Source: Jiella avicenniae (GTDB taxonomy: Bacteria; Pseudomonadota; Alphaproteobacteria; Rhizobiales; Rhizobiaceae). Taken from it: DNA of 64,000 bases. A program made the translations under genes and the position numbers. The DNA lies in contig NZ_JAJUWU010000004.1 of assembly GCF_021390325.1 (NCBI RefSeq), positions 1-64,000 of the forward strand. The letters run 5' to 3'. The notes under the pieces are model-generated. The model saw nothing but the letters and a program-made list of their open reading frames with translations. It did not search any database and was not told where the DNA came from. This document shows, piece after piece, positions 39,201 through 47,275 of the stretch (position 1 is its first letter; each line of letters begins with the position of its first letter).

Positions 39201-39227
39201 AGGCCCGGCGGATCGTCCGCCGGGCCT
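39201..39227 (-). terminator. Hairpin terminator after BA14K paralogue 2
   Basis: A 12-bp perfect stem, AGGCCCGGCGGA (39201-39212) with TCCGCCGGGCCT (39216-39227), has a 3-base loop. It lies 28 bases beyond the stop codon of the second BA14K gene, between the two paralogues, so each is probably transcribed separately. It is very similar to the hairpin at 38421-38446. Confidence 0.7.
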
Positions 39228-39254
39228 TTCGCTCACATCGGCATCGCGCCGAAA

Positions 39255-39686
39255 TCAGTATTTGCAGCGGTGACGGTGACCGTCATAGCCGAGGAAGGTG
39301 TCCGTCCGGCGGTCGTAGGAGCGATAGCGCGCCTCGCAGCGAGCGATGTGTCCGCCGCCGTAGCCGCGGGTCGGATAGACCCGCTGAACGGGGACCGGAC
39401 GGCCGTTGTCGGCCAGCGCGCCGCCGACGATGGCGCCGATTGCCAGGCCTGCAATGCCGGCGCCGATCGCCGCGCCGTTGCTGTGATGCCGGCGGTAGTA
39501 TCGGCCTCCCCGATAGTGACGGCCGCCGCGATAATAGCGATGCCCGTTCCACCGATGGCCACGGTTCCAATTATGGCTCCCATGGTGACCACGCCAATGC
39601 GGGTCCGCGCTGGCCCCGACGGTGGTGGTGCCGAGAGTGCCGAGGGCCAGCACCGCGGCGAGAGTCATCGAAATGAGTTTACGCAT
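39255..39686 (-). CDS. BA14K-like secreted protein with Gly-zipper, paralogue 2
   Basis: A 143-residue paralogue of the adjacent gene. It has a signal peptide (LISMTLAAVLALGTLGTTTVGASA), an Arg/His/Gly/Tyr-rich region, a Gly-zipper-like segment (AAIGAGIAGLAIGAIVGGALA) and the BA14K motif CEARYRSYDRRTDTFLGYDG ending in RHRC. Identity with paralogue 1 is high only in the hydrophobic segment and the C-terminus; the low-complexity part has diverged. CGGAG precedes the ATG at 39686 by seven bases. The function of this family is not established; lectin-like activity has been proposed for the Brucella protein. Confidence 0.82.
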   Translation of the reverse strand: MRKLISMTLAAVLALGTLGTTTVGASADPHWRGHHGSHNWNRGHRWNGHRYYRGGRHYRGGRYYRRHHSNGAAIGAGIAGLAIGAIVGGALADNGRPVPVQRVYPTRGYGGGHIARCEARYRSYDRRTDTFLGYDGHRHRCKY

Positions 39687-39962
39687 CAGAATGCTCCGGT
39701 AATCGAAAGGCGCGTGATGACGGGCAACGTCGCCAGGGCAGATCGACGCCCTGAAACGTCTCGTCATCGGATCGTCCCATCGGATCGTCCCCTTGGCGAA
39801 TATAACGTAGCTTTATCGTCTTTGGTTTCATCGACCGATCAAAACTGATTGAGAATCAAGCCCTTGCGACGCGGCCCCGGCGGTGTGGCCGCGACGAAAG
39901 GTAACAGGCGGCGGTCGGCTTTTTCGCTGGCAAGAACGTTTCATGAACGCTATGTGGCCCGG

Positions 39963-41210
39963 ATGCCGACGCTCGATCTTCGCACCAAGCTCGCCGTCCT
40001 CTCCGATGCGGCGAAATACGACGCCTCCTGCGCCTCCAGCGGGGCGGCCGGACGCGACTCCGCCAAGTCGAAGGGCATCGGCTCGACCGAAGGCTCCGGC
40101 ATCTGCCATGCCTATGCGCCGGACGGGCGCTGCATCTCGCTCCTGAAGATCCTCCTCACCAATTTCTGCATCTACGACTGCGTCTATTGCATCAATCGCT
40201 CTTCCTCCAACGTGCAGCGGGCGCGGTTCAGCGTCAAAGAGGTCGTGGCGCTGACCATGAACTTCTACCGCCGCAACTACATCGAGGGACTGTTTCTCTC
40301 CTCCGGCATCATCCGCAGCTCCGATTACACGATGGAGGAGATGGTGCGGGTCGCGAAGAAACTGCGGCTGGAGGAAAACTTCTCCGGCTACATCCATCTG
40401 AAGACCATTCCGGATGCCTCGCCGGCGCTGCTGGAAGAAGCCGGGCTCTTCGCCGACCGGCTCTCGGTCAACATCGAGATGCCGACGGACGTGACGCTGT
40501 CGGCGCTGGCGCCGGAAAAGGACCCGCGCGACATCCGCCGCTCGATGGGCCATTTGCGCGCGAAGATCGAGGAGCACCGGGGCGAGAAGCGCGACAGGAC
40601 CAGGCCGAAGCGGTTTTCCGCCGGCGGCCAGTCGACCCAGATGATCGTCGGCGCCGACGCCTCGAGCGACGACGACGTTCTCAATCGCTCGGAGAACCTT
40701 TACGGCAATTACCGCCTCAGCCGGGTCTATTATTCGGCCTTCTCGCCGATCCCCGATTCCTCCAGCCGCCTGCCGCTCGCCAAGCCGCCGCTGATGCGCG
40801 AGCACCGCCTGTATCAGGCCGACTGGCTGATGCGCTTCTACGGCTTCCAGCGCACCGAGATCGTCTCCGGCGGAGAGGCCGGCATGCTCGACCTGTCGCT
40901 CGACCCGAAGCTCGCCTGGGCGCTGAAGAACCGCGAGAGCTTTCCCGTCGACGTCAATCGCGCCGACCGGGAGATGCTGCTCAGGGTGCCCGGCCTCGGC
41001 ACCCGGGCGGTGAAACGCATCCTCTCGACCCGCCGGCACCGGACGCTGCGGCTCGACGACCTCGCCCGCCTCTGCCAGTCGATCGACAAGGTCCGCCCCT
41101 TCGTCGTCACGCTCGACTGGTCACCCGGCGGGCTGACCGACGACGAGAGCCTGAAACAGCGCTTCGCGCCGACAGCAGGTCGGTCGGGGCGGCAACTGGA
41201 GTTGTTCTGA
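39963..41210 (+). CDS. Putative DNA modification/repair radical SAM protein
   Basis: A 415-residue radical SAM protein of the family annotated as putative DNA modification/repair radical SAM protein. The 4Fe-4S motif is Cys69-x3-Cys73-x2-Cys76 (CIYDCVYC). The family N-terminus is clear (LAVLSDAAKYDASCASSG, then CHAYAPDGRCISLLKILLTN). A helix-hairpin-helix (VNRADREMLLRVPGLGTRAVKRIL, about residues 337-360) suggests DNA binding. The ATG at 39963 is used; an upstream start at 39849 would add an Arg-rich extension. The gene usually pairs with a DUF4130/UdgX-like gene, but the next feature here is a tRNA. Confidence 0.85.
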   Translation: MPTLDLRTKLAVLSDAAKYDASCASSGAAGRDSAKSKGIGSTEGSGICHAYAPDGRCISLLKILLTNFCIYDCVYCINRSSSNVQRARFSVKEVVALTMNFYRRNYIEGLFLSSGIIRSSDYTMEEMVRVAKKLRLEENFSGYIHLKTIPDASPALLEEAGLFADRLSVNIEMPTDVTLSALAPEKDPRDIRRSMGHLRAKIEEHRGEKRDRTRPKRFSAGGQSTQMIVGADASSDDDVLNRSENLYGNYRLSRVYYSAFSPIPDSSSRLPLAKPPLMREHRLYQADWLMRFYGFQRTEIVSGGEAGMLDLSLDPKLAWALKNRESFPVDVNRADREMLLRVPGLGTRAVKRILSTRRHRTLRLDDLARLCQSIDKVRPFVVTLDWSPGGLTDDESLKQRFAPTAGRSGRQLELF

Positions 41211-41363
41211 GGGAAGGCGTGGTTCGCCTCGCCCTGCTTCTCAAGACCTGGCTGCGCGACGGCGCCGTCGGGATCGTGCCCCCTCGTGGCGCAGGATTCG
41301 CCATGGGCTTCCGGAACGCGCGATGCGACCCGACCGGGCGAAAATCAACGAAAAAAGGGAAAA

Positions 41364-41439
<76 letters not shown>

Positions 41440-41904
41440 ACGCGAAGCCGGGTACTCACGTCCGCCCGTCATCGAGGCTCTGATACCGGCAAAAGTTCGG
41501 GCGTTCAAGGGGAAATCCGGCCGGGTCCGCCACGCGGCCAGCCCGGCGACAGGTGGGGAGAGACGGGCGGGAGCATGCCGCGATCAAAAAAGTGCGGCGG
41601 GATCACCGTCCGTGCGGCGTGCGGCGTGTCCGATTGGCGTGAGGCGGCCGCCGTCCGTGCGGCGTGTGTCCCTTCGGTGGTCCGACCGCGCCGGCCCGCG
41701 CCGGGCGGGGGCGTCGACCGCGGTGACGGGATGCGGCCGGCGGGTGGCCGGGGAGGCGAGCGGGAGGGGGCAGGATCGTCGCAGCCTGGGTTTGTGGATC
41801 GCGTCGGCGGCGTCTGAGCCCTGACGGCCGATCCGCGCGGATCGGCCTCTCGCCGCCCTCGGGGTTCTTGTCTTCGCCGTTGCGAAGGGCGATCTTTCGC
41901 AAGC
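41440..41904. other. Gap of 465 bases with a short direct repeat
   Basis: No credible gene. The 16-base sequence CCGTCCGTGCGGCGTG occurs at 41606-41621 and again at 41651-41666, with a further GCGGCGTG copy next to the first. The surrounding sequence is unusually GC-rich. No att-like duplication of the tRNA 3' end was found, so there is no sign of an island inserted at this tRNA. Confidence 0.5.
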
Positions 41905-42705
41905 ATGACCGATCTCTTTCCACCCATCGCGACGACGCCGTCGTTGTTTGCCGAATCGCCGCCGCGCCGCGTCCGGGTGATCGACACCGAGACGGCCGGG
42001 CAGCGGCTGGCGGAGGACGCGGTGATCGAGATCGGTTCGGTCGATCTCGATCTTCTGACGGGCGAAATCACCAATCCGATGCAGAGCCTCTGCGACCCGG
42101 CGGGCGTCCCGATCAACCCGCATGCGCGCAAGGTCCACCGGATCACGGACGAGATGCTCGCCGGCGCGCCGGGCTTTGCCGAGGCGGCCGCGCCGTTTCG
42201 CTTGGCGGCGGTGTTCGCGGCCCAGCGCGCCGAGTTCGATCGCTCGCGCCTGCGCTTTGCCGGCCGGTGGCTGTGCACCCACAAGCTCGCCCTCAGAGCC
42301 TTTCCGAGCCTGAAGGCGCATGGGCTCCAGAGCCTCGTCAAATACGTGCCGCTCGATCTGTCGCCGGTCGAGCCGCTGCTTGCGGGGCTCGCCCCGCATC
42401 GCGCGCTCTACGACGCGGTGTGCACCGCCGTCCTGTTGCGCGCCATCACCGCCGTTCTGATGCCCCGCTGCCACGACCTCGCCGACTTTCTCGACCGGGC
42501 CGAACGGGCGTCGGCCGAACCGGCGCTGCTCGGCAAGCTCCGCTTCGGCCGCTACAAGGGGATCCCGATCGGCGAGGTGCCGGAGGACTATCTCGAATGG
42601 CTGAGCCGCGAGCCCGGCATGGACGCCGACGCCGTGTTCACGGCGCGGCATCAGCTGAAGCTGCGCGGCATCCGCGGCGCCCGGGCCCTGCCGGCGCGGG
42701 TTTGA
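41905..42705 (+). CDS. DnaQ-like 3'-5' exonuclease with C-terminal DUF3820 domain
   Basis: A 266-residue protein. The N-terminal domain is a DEDDh exonuclease with all five acidic/His positions: Asp27 and Glu29 (VIDTET), Asp112 (AEFDRSRL), His165 and Asp170 (HRALYDAV). The C-terminal part (about 212-240, LRFGRYKGIPIGEVPEDYLEWL) is the DUF3820 module, annotated in databases as a putative quorum-sensing-regulated virulence factor domain. The combination resembles accessory exonucleases rather than the Pol III epsilon subunit. No polymerase gene is adjacent. Confidence 0.85.
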   Translation: MTDLFPPIATTPSLFAESPPRRVRVIDTETAGQRLAEDAVIEIGSVDLDLLTGEITNPMQSLCDPAGVPINPHARKVHRITDEMLAGAPGFAEAAAPFRLAAVFAAQRAEFDRSRLRFAGRWLCTHKLALRAFPSLKAHGLQSLVKYVPLDLSPVEPLLAGLAPHRALYDAVCTAVLLRAITAVLMPRCHDLADFLDRAERASAEPALLGKLRFGRYKGIPIGEVPEDYLEWLSREPGMDADAVFTARHQLKLRGIRGARALPARV

Positions 42706-42785
42706 CCAAAGGGGTGGCCGCTCACGTGTGACGGAACGTCCGCCGCGGCATCGTGGTGGAGGATGATGGCGTCTTTCCGTCGGCC

Positions 42786-43139
42786 ATGACGCACCGACCT
42801 CCGACGGTCGCCGTCCCGATCCTCCTCCTTGCCAACACGGCGGGCGGGGCCCATGCCGCGCCGCCGATCGCCGGGACCCCGGTGAGCGAGGACGGTACGA
42901 CGATCGCCGTCGCCGGCTGCGACGCCGGCCTCTGCGCCACCGTCGCCAGCGGCCGCTACCGGGGGCAATGGGTCGCCCGGGTGGCCGGATCGCCGCCGGA
43001 CGACGCGGGCCGGGTGCGCGACCCGCGCAGCGGCGAGACCTATGACGGCGGGTTGCGGCTGCACGGCGGGCGGCTGGATCTGCGCGGCTGTCTCGCCAAG
43101 GTGTTCTGCCGCACGGTGCAGCGCTGGCAACGGCCCTGA
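42786..43139 (+). CDS. Small exported protein resembling DUF2147
   Basis: A 117-residue protein with a signal peptide (VAVPILLLANTAGGAHA) and a mature domain resembling DUF2147 in its latter half: DPRSGETYDGGLRLHGGRLDLRGCL ending in FCRTVQRW. Four Cys residues could form disulfides in the periplasm. DUF2147 proteins have no firm function. The ATG at 42786 is used; an in-frame GTG at 42753 is possible. Neither has a strong ribosome-binding site, so the start is uncertain. Confidence 0.65.
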   Translation: MTHRPPTVAVPILLLANTAGGAHAAPPIAGTPVSEDGTTIAVAGCDAGLCATVASGRYRGQWVARVAGSPPDDAGRVRDPRSGETYDGGLRLHGGRLDLRGCLAKVFCRTVQRWQRP

Positions 43140-43263
43140 GGGCTGCAGTGGGAGGCCGGCGCGGCCGGTTTGGCGACCGTCCGGCCCGAGCTGCCGATCG
43201 AAGCGCAGGGCCCGACGCCGGGCCGGCTTGCCGGCGCTCGCCGCCGCAGCATGTTGCGGCAGG

Positions 43264-45003
43264 ATGAAATCCTTCGCCGACCTTCTCGACGCCCTCGTCC
43301 TGCAGCCTTCGCGTAACGGCAAGCTGCGGCTTCTCGTCGAGCATTTTCGCGCCGTTCCCGACCCGGAGCGGGGTCTCGCGCTGGCGGCGATCACCGGCGA
43401 CCTCGATGTCAGGAGCGTCAAGCCGGCGATGCTGCGCGAGCTGGTGGCGAGCCGCATGGATGCGGTGCTGTTTCAGTATTCCTACGACTATGTCGGCGAC
43501 CTCGCCGAGACCATCGCGCTGGTCTGGCCGGAGGGGGAGGCGATCGGCGATCATCGGTCGGCCGGTGCGGATGGGGACCCCCCTCTGCCTGCCGGCATCT
43601 CCCCCTCAAGGGGGGAGATCGGACGTCATCTCGTGCAGGGGACCGCACCGACCCTGTCGGAGATCGTCGCCCGGCTCGGCGCCGCGTCCCGGCAGGAGGG
43701 CGTGAGATTGGTCGAAGCCTGGCTCGACCGGCTGGACGCTTCGGGCCGCTATGCGCTGTTGAAGCTCGTCACCGGTGGGCTGAGGATCGGCGTCTCGGCG
43801 CGGCTCGCCAAACAGGCGCTGGCCGATTTCGGGGGAAAGGACATCGCCGAGATCGAGGAACTCTGGCACGGGCTCGAACCGCCCTACGAGGTGCTGTTCG
43901 CCTGGCTGGAGGGGCGGGCGGACAAGCCCGTCTCGGCGGCGTTGGCGCCCTTCCGGCCGGTGATGCTGTCGCAGCCGCTGGAAGAGCCTGACCATGGGCT
44001 GATCGATCCGGCGGTCTATGCCGCCGAGTGGAAATGGGACGGGATCCGCGTCCAGGCGAGCGCCGAGGGCGGCGTGCGCCGGCTCTATTCGCGCACCGGC
44101 GACGACATTTCCGGCGCCTTCCCGGACCTGACCGACTTCATGACCTTCGAGGGTACGCTCGACGGCGAATTGCTGGTCGCCGCGACCGGCGGGAGGGGCG
44201 GCACGCCTCTGGTCGAAGATCGCGGGGCAAGGCCGGACGACATCGTCGCGGGGACGTTTTCCGATCTGCAGCAGCGGCTGAACCGCAAAACCGTCTCCGG
44301 GGCGATGCTGAAGAAGCACCCGGTGTTCCTGCGCTGCTACGACCTTCTTGTCGACCGGGGCGAGGACATTCGCGCCTTGCCCTTCGCCGCGCGGCGGGAG
44401 AGGCTGGCGGCCTTCGTCAAGGGCCTCGAGCCGACGCGCTTCGACCTCTCGCCGCTGGTCGCCTTCGATGATTTCGAAGCGCTCGCGGATTTGCGCGCCG
44501 CGCCGCCGCACCCGGTGATCGAGGGGCTGATGCTGAAGCGGCGGGATTCGGCCTATGTGCCGGGGCGGCCGAAGGGGCCGTGGTTCAAGTGGAAGAAGGA
44601 CCCGCATCTCGTCGACGCCGTGCTGATGTATGCCCAGCGTGGCCACGGCAAGCGGTCGAGCTATTACTCGGACTACACCTTCGGCGTCTGGAGCGGCCCG
44701 GCCGACGATCCGGAGCTAGTGCCGGTTGGCAAGGCCTATTTCGGCTTTACCGACGAGGAGCTGAAGCAGCTCGACAAATACATCCGCGACAATACGGTGC
44801 AGCGTTTCGGCCCCGTTCGCTCGGTCCGGGCCGAGCCGGACCACGGCCTCGTCATCGAGGTCGCCTTCGAGGGGCTGGCGCGATCGAGCCGGCACAAGTC
44901 GGGGGTGGCGATGCGCTTTCCGCGTGTCTCCCGTCTCAGATGGGACAAGCCGGCCTTCGAGGCCGACCGGATCGAGACGCTGGAGGCGATGCTGCCGGAT
45001 TGA
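43264..45003 (+). CDS. ATP-dependent DNA ligase (LigC-type, cisplatin-damage-response family)
   Basis: A 579-residue ATP-dependent DNA ligase of the family annotated in Hyphomicrobiales as cisplatin damage response ATP-dependent DNA ligase. An N-terminal DNA-binding domain (about 1-225) precedes the nucleotidyltransferase domain with the catalytic Lys257 in EWKWDGIR (motif I), DGELLV (motif III), IEGLMLKRRDSAYVPGR (motif IV) and WFKWKKD (motif V). An OB-fold C-terminal domain follows. The exonuclease Mlx/MPE gene that often sits next to this ligase is not adjacent. Residues 106-120 are encoded by a palindromic repeat (see 43580-43621) in the variable linker of the N-terminal domain. The ATG opens MKSFADLLDAL. 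Confidence 0.92.
   Translation: MKSFADLLDALVLQPSRNGKLRLLVEHFRAVPDPERGLALAAITGDLDVRSVKPAMLRELVASRMDAVLFQYSYDYVGDLAETIALVWPEGEAIGDHRSAGADGDPPLPAGISPSRGEIGRHLVQGTAPTLSEIVARLGAASRQEGVRLVEAWLDRLDASGRYALLKLVTGGLRIGVSARLAKQALADFGGKDIAEIEELWHGLEPPYEVLFAWLEGRADKPVSAALAPFRPVMLSQPLEEPDHGLIDPAVYAAEWKWDGIRVQASAEGGVRRLYSRTGDDISGAFPDLTDFMTFEGTLDGELLVAATGGRGGTPLVEDRGARPDDIVAGTFSDLQQRLNRKTVSGAMLKKHPVFLRCYDLLVDRGEDIRALPFAARRERLAAFVKGLEPTRFDLSPLVAFDDFEALADLRAAPPHPVIEGLMLKRRDSAYVPGRPKGPWFKWKKDPHLVDAVLMYAQRGHGKRSSYYSDYTFGVWSGPADDPELVPVGKAYFGFTDEELKQLDKYIRDNTVQRFGPVRSVRAEPDHGLVIEVAFEGLARSSRHKSGVAMRFPRVSRLRWDKPAFEADRIETLEAMLPD
43580..43621. repeat. Palindromic intergenic-type repeat read in frame inside the DNA ligase gene
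   Basis: The element starts CCCCTCTGCCTGCCGGCATC and ends with a hairpin whose arms are ATCTCCCCCT and AGGGGGGAGAT. It encodes PPLPAGISPSRGEIG without disturbing the ligase frame. A second copy with one substitution and a shorter loop lies between genes at 47148-47185. The sequence type is familiar as a dispersed palindromic repeat of rhizobial genomes. Confidence 0.85.
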
Positions 45004-45028
45004 CGGCGGCGAATTGGAGCGCGGCGGC

Positions 45029-45925
45029 TCACGGCCGGGGAAAGGCCTCGACCAGCATGTCCAGGAACGTGCGCAGCTTCGCCGTCGGGCGGCGATCCGG
45101 GGCGTAGAGGACGTGCATCGGCCATGACGGCGCGTCCCAGCCCGGCAGCAGCCGCTCCAGCCGCTTCTCGTTGAGGAGCGGCTGGATCAGCATTTCCGGC
45201 CCCATGACGATGCCGGCACCGGCCTCGGCGGCGTGGAGCATGGCGCGCGTGTCGTTCATCCTGAGGCGACCGCCGACGCGCACGTCTTCCACTTCGCCGT
45301 CACGACCGAACGTCCATGTGTGGCTGCGGCTCTCGCTCGATCCGAGGAAGACGAGGCATTCGTGGTCGGCGAGGTCGCGCGGATGGCTCGGCCGGCCCCG
45401 GCGGACGAGATAGGCCGGGGCGGCGGCTGGGATCAGGCGATAGGGCCCGAGCGGCCGGGCGACGAGGGAGGAATCGGCGAGCTCTCCGATCCTGACGACC
45501 GCATCGAAGCCTTCCTCGATCAGATCGACGCGGCGATCGCTCAGGACGAGATCGACGTCGACCTTCGGATGGCGCTCGGCATAGCTGAGGACGACCGGCG
45601 CCAGCGCCGCGCTGCCGAAGGTCACGGAGGCGTTGATCCTGAGCCGCCCGCGCGGCTCGGCGGCGAGGTCTTCGGCCAGCGCGTCGGCCGCGTCCGCCTC
45701 GGCAAGGACCACCCGGCACTGGCGATAATAGGCGAGGCCGAGTTCGGTGAGGTTCTGGCGCCGGGTCGTGCGGGCGATCAGCCGGGCGCCGAGCCGGGCT
45801 TCCAGAGCCGCGACGTGCTTGCCGACCATCTGGGCGGAAAGGTCGAGTTCGGCGGCAGCCGCGGCGAAGGAGCCGCAGTCGGCGACCTTCACGAAGACGG
45901 ACATGCCCGAGAGTCGGTCGATCAT
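45029..45925 (-). CDS. LysR-family transcriptional regulator
   Basis: A 298-residue regulator. The N-terminal winged helix-turn-helix (residues about 3-62; FVKVADCGSFAAAAAELDLSAQMVGKHVAALEARLG) is followed by a periplasmic-binding-protein-like effector domain (about 90-295). The subgroup is the one related to DsdC/AaeR-like small-molecule sensors. The start is the ATG of MIDRLSGMSVFVKV. It is divergent from a Rossmann-fold reductase gene, and a TGAT-N11-ATCA palindrome between them is a textbook LysR site, so it probably controls that gene. Confidence 0.92.
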   Translation of the reverse strand: MIDRLSGMSVFVKVADCGSFAAAAAELDLSAQMVGKHVAALEARLGARLIARTTRRQNLTELGLAYYRQCRVVLAEADAADALAEDLAAEPRGRLRINASVTFGSAALAPVVLSYAERHPKVDVDLVLSDRRVDLIEEGFDAVVRIGELADSSLVARPLGPYRLIPAAAPAYLVRRGRPSHPRDLADHECLVFLGSSESRSHTWTFGRDGEVEDVRVGGRLRMNDTRAMLHAAEAGAGIVMGPEMLIQPLLNEKRLERLLPGWDAPSWPMHVLYAPDRRPTAKLRTFLDMLVEAFPRP

Positions 45926-45952
45926 TCCAAACTGCTGGTTTCGACTGTTGCG

Positions 45953-45971
45953 TGATATGACGACTTTATCA
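45953..45971. promoter_or_regulatory. LysR-type operator (T-N11-A)
   Basis: TGATA (45953-45957) and TATCA (45967-45971) form a perfect inverted repeat centred between the divergent lysR and reductase genes, giving TGAT-N11-ATCA. It sits 28 bases upstream of the lysR start and 70 upstream of the reductase start. Confidence 0.65.
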
Positions 45972-46040
45972 TCTTGAGGAAGGTAATCAAATGGATGGCG
46001 AGGGCGCCGGGAGCGCCCGCACGAGCCAAGGAGAGAAGAC

Positions 46041-46700
46041 ATGCGGATCGGAATGATCGGCGCCGGCTTCGTCAGCCAGAACGTCGCGAAGCTCGCCATC
46101 GACAGGGGCCATGAGGTGATGATGTCGAATTCCCGCGGGCCGGAGACCCTATTCAGCGTTGCCGCGGCGCTCGGCTGCAGGACCGGTACGGCCGAGGAGG
46201 CTGCCAGCTTCGGCGAACTCGTCCTCGTCGCCGTGCCGCTGACGGCTTTCGACCGGCTGCCGGCGAAGGCGTTGTCGGGCCGGATCGTCATGGACCCCAA
46301 CAACTACTATCCCCAGCGCGACGGCGCGATCGCCGAACTCGACGAGCATCGCGAGACGACCAGCGAGCGCCTTGCCCGGCATCTGCCCGGCGCCCGCATC
46401 GTCAAGGCATTCAACGCGATCCGCTCCATCGAATTGACGCGGGATGCGAGGCCCGCGGGAGAGGCCGGGCGCCGCGCCCTGCCGATCGCAGGCGACGACG
46501 CAGAGGCGAAGCGGCAGGTGATGGATCTCACCGACGAGCTCGGCTACGAGCCGTTCGATGCGGGGAGCCTCGCCGAGAGCTGGCGGTTCGAGCGGGCTAA
46601 GCCCGCCTATTGCGTGCCGCTCGACCGGGAAGGGCTGGCCGAGGCGCTCGCTGCGGCCGAGAGAGACGTCGAGGTGCCCGACGGCTCCTGGCGCCGCTGA
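46041..46700 (+). CDS. NAD(P)-binding oxidoreductase, F420-reductase-like family
   Basis: A 219-residue Rossmann-fold protein of the NADP oxidoreductase, coenzyme F420-dependent family. The nucleotide-binding motif is GMIGAGFVSQNVAKLAIDRGHEV, with SNSRGPE after the second strand favouring NADP. DPNNYYPQRDG and KAFNAIRSIEL are typical of the family. Most bacterial members do not use F420, and no F420 biosynthesis gene is in sight. AAGGAG lies about nine bases before the ATG. Probably regulated by the divergent LysR protein. Confidence 0.85.
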   Translation: MRIGMIGAGFVSQNVAKLAIDRGHEVMMSNSRGPETLFSVAAALGCRTGTAEEAASFGELVLVAVPLTAFDRLPAKALSGRIVMDPNNYYPQRDGAIAELDEHRETTSERLARHLPGARIVKAFNAIRSIELTRDARPAGEAGRRALPIAGDDAEAKRQVMDLTDELGYEPFDAGSLAESWRFERAKPAYCVPLDREGLAEALAAAERDVEVPDGSWRR

Positions 46701-46833
46701 GGCGTCCGCCATAGGGGGGGGCGCGGGTCGGTGCGCCCGATGCGGGAGGGCCGGCGGAACTTGCAGTTCGCCGGCCCGCCGCCTACCTGCGGGGATCGAA
46801 GGACGACGCCACCCCGAAGGAACAACGCCGCCC

Positions 46834-47103
46834 ATGTCCGAGCGCATCAATCGCTTTCTCGGAGGCTCGCCGATCGGCGTCGCCGTCCGGTTGATCCTGA
46901 TCTCGATCCTCGTCGGGTTCATTCTGTCCTGGCTGAACTGGAACCCTCGCGACATCATCGACTGGGGCGTGCGCACCGTCGACTGGGTCTGGCGCTCGCT
47001 GTTCGGCTCGGCCGAGCGGGCGGTCTATTATTTCCTCCTCGGCGCTGCGATCGTCGTGCCCGTCTTCATCATTTCCCGGCTGCTCAAAGTCGGCCGGCGG
47101 TAG
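46834..47103 (+). CDS. Small inner-membrane protein (DUF6460-like)
   Basis: An 89-residue protein with two predicted transmembrane segments (about 17-36, VAVRLILISILVGFILSWL; and about 66-84, YYFLLGAAIVVPVFIISRL). The N-terminal INRFLGGSPIGVAVRL and the RxVDWVW pattern resemble small Hyphomicrobiales proteins classed as DUF6460. Function unknown. GAAGGAAC precedes the ATG. Confidence 0.75.
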   Translation: MSERINRFLGGSPIGVAVRLILISILVGFILSWLNWNPRDIIDWGVRTVDWVWRSLFGSAERAVYYFLLGAAIVVPVFIISRLLKVGRR

Positions 47104-47147
47104 CGCCGCGTTTCGACCGGATCCTGTCACGGCGGCGCCGAGGCACG

Positions 47148-47185
47148 CCCCTCTGCCTGACGGCATCTCCCCCAAGGGGAGATCG
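47148..47185. repeat. Second copy of the palindromic repeat, intergenic
   Basis: CCCCTCTGCCTGACGGCATC followed by TCCCCCAAGGGGAGATCG. It differs from the copy at 43580-43621 by one substitution and a shortened loop. It lies 45 bases after the stop of the small membrane protein gene, where its hairpin could also end transcription. Confidence 0.8.
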
Positions 47186-47275
47186 AGGCCGGCCGGCCGC
47201 ACCATAACCCACGGTGGGCCGCTGCGCTCTGCGTTTCAGATCAGCCGAGGGCTCGGCTGGCGAAACGCTGGCCGA

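Noticed and set aside
41603-41923. Arg/Pro-rich minus-strand frame between tRNA-Thr and the exonuclease gene
   Set aside because: Low-complexity product, no ribosome-binding site, and it overlaps the exonuclease start.
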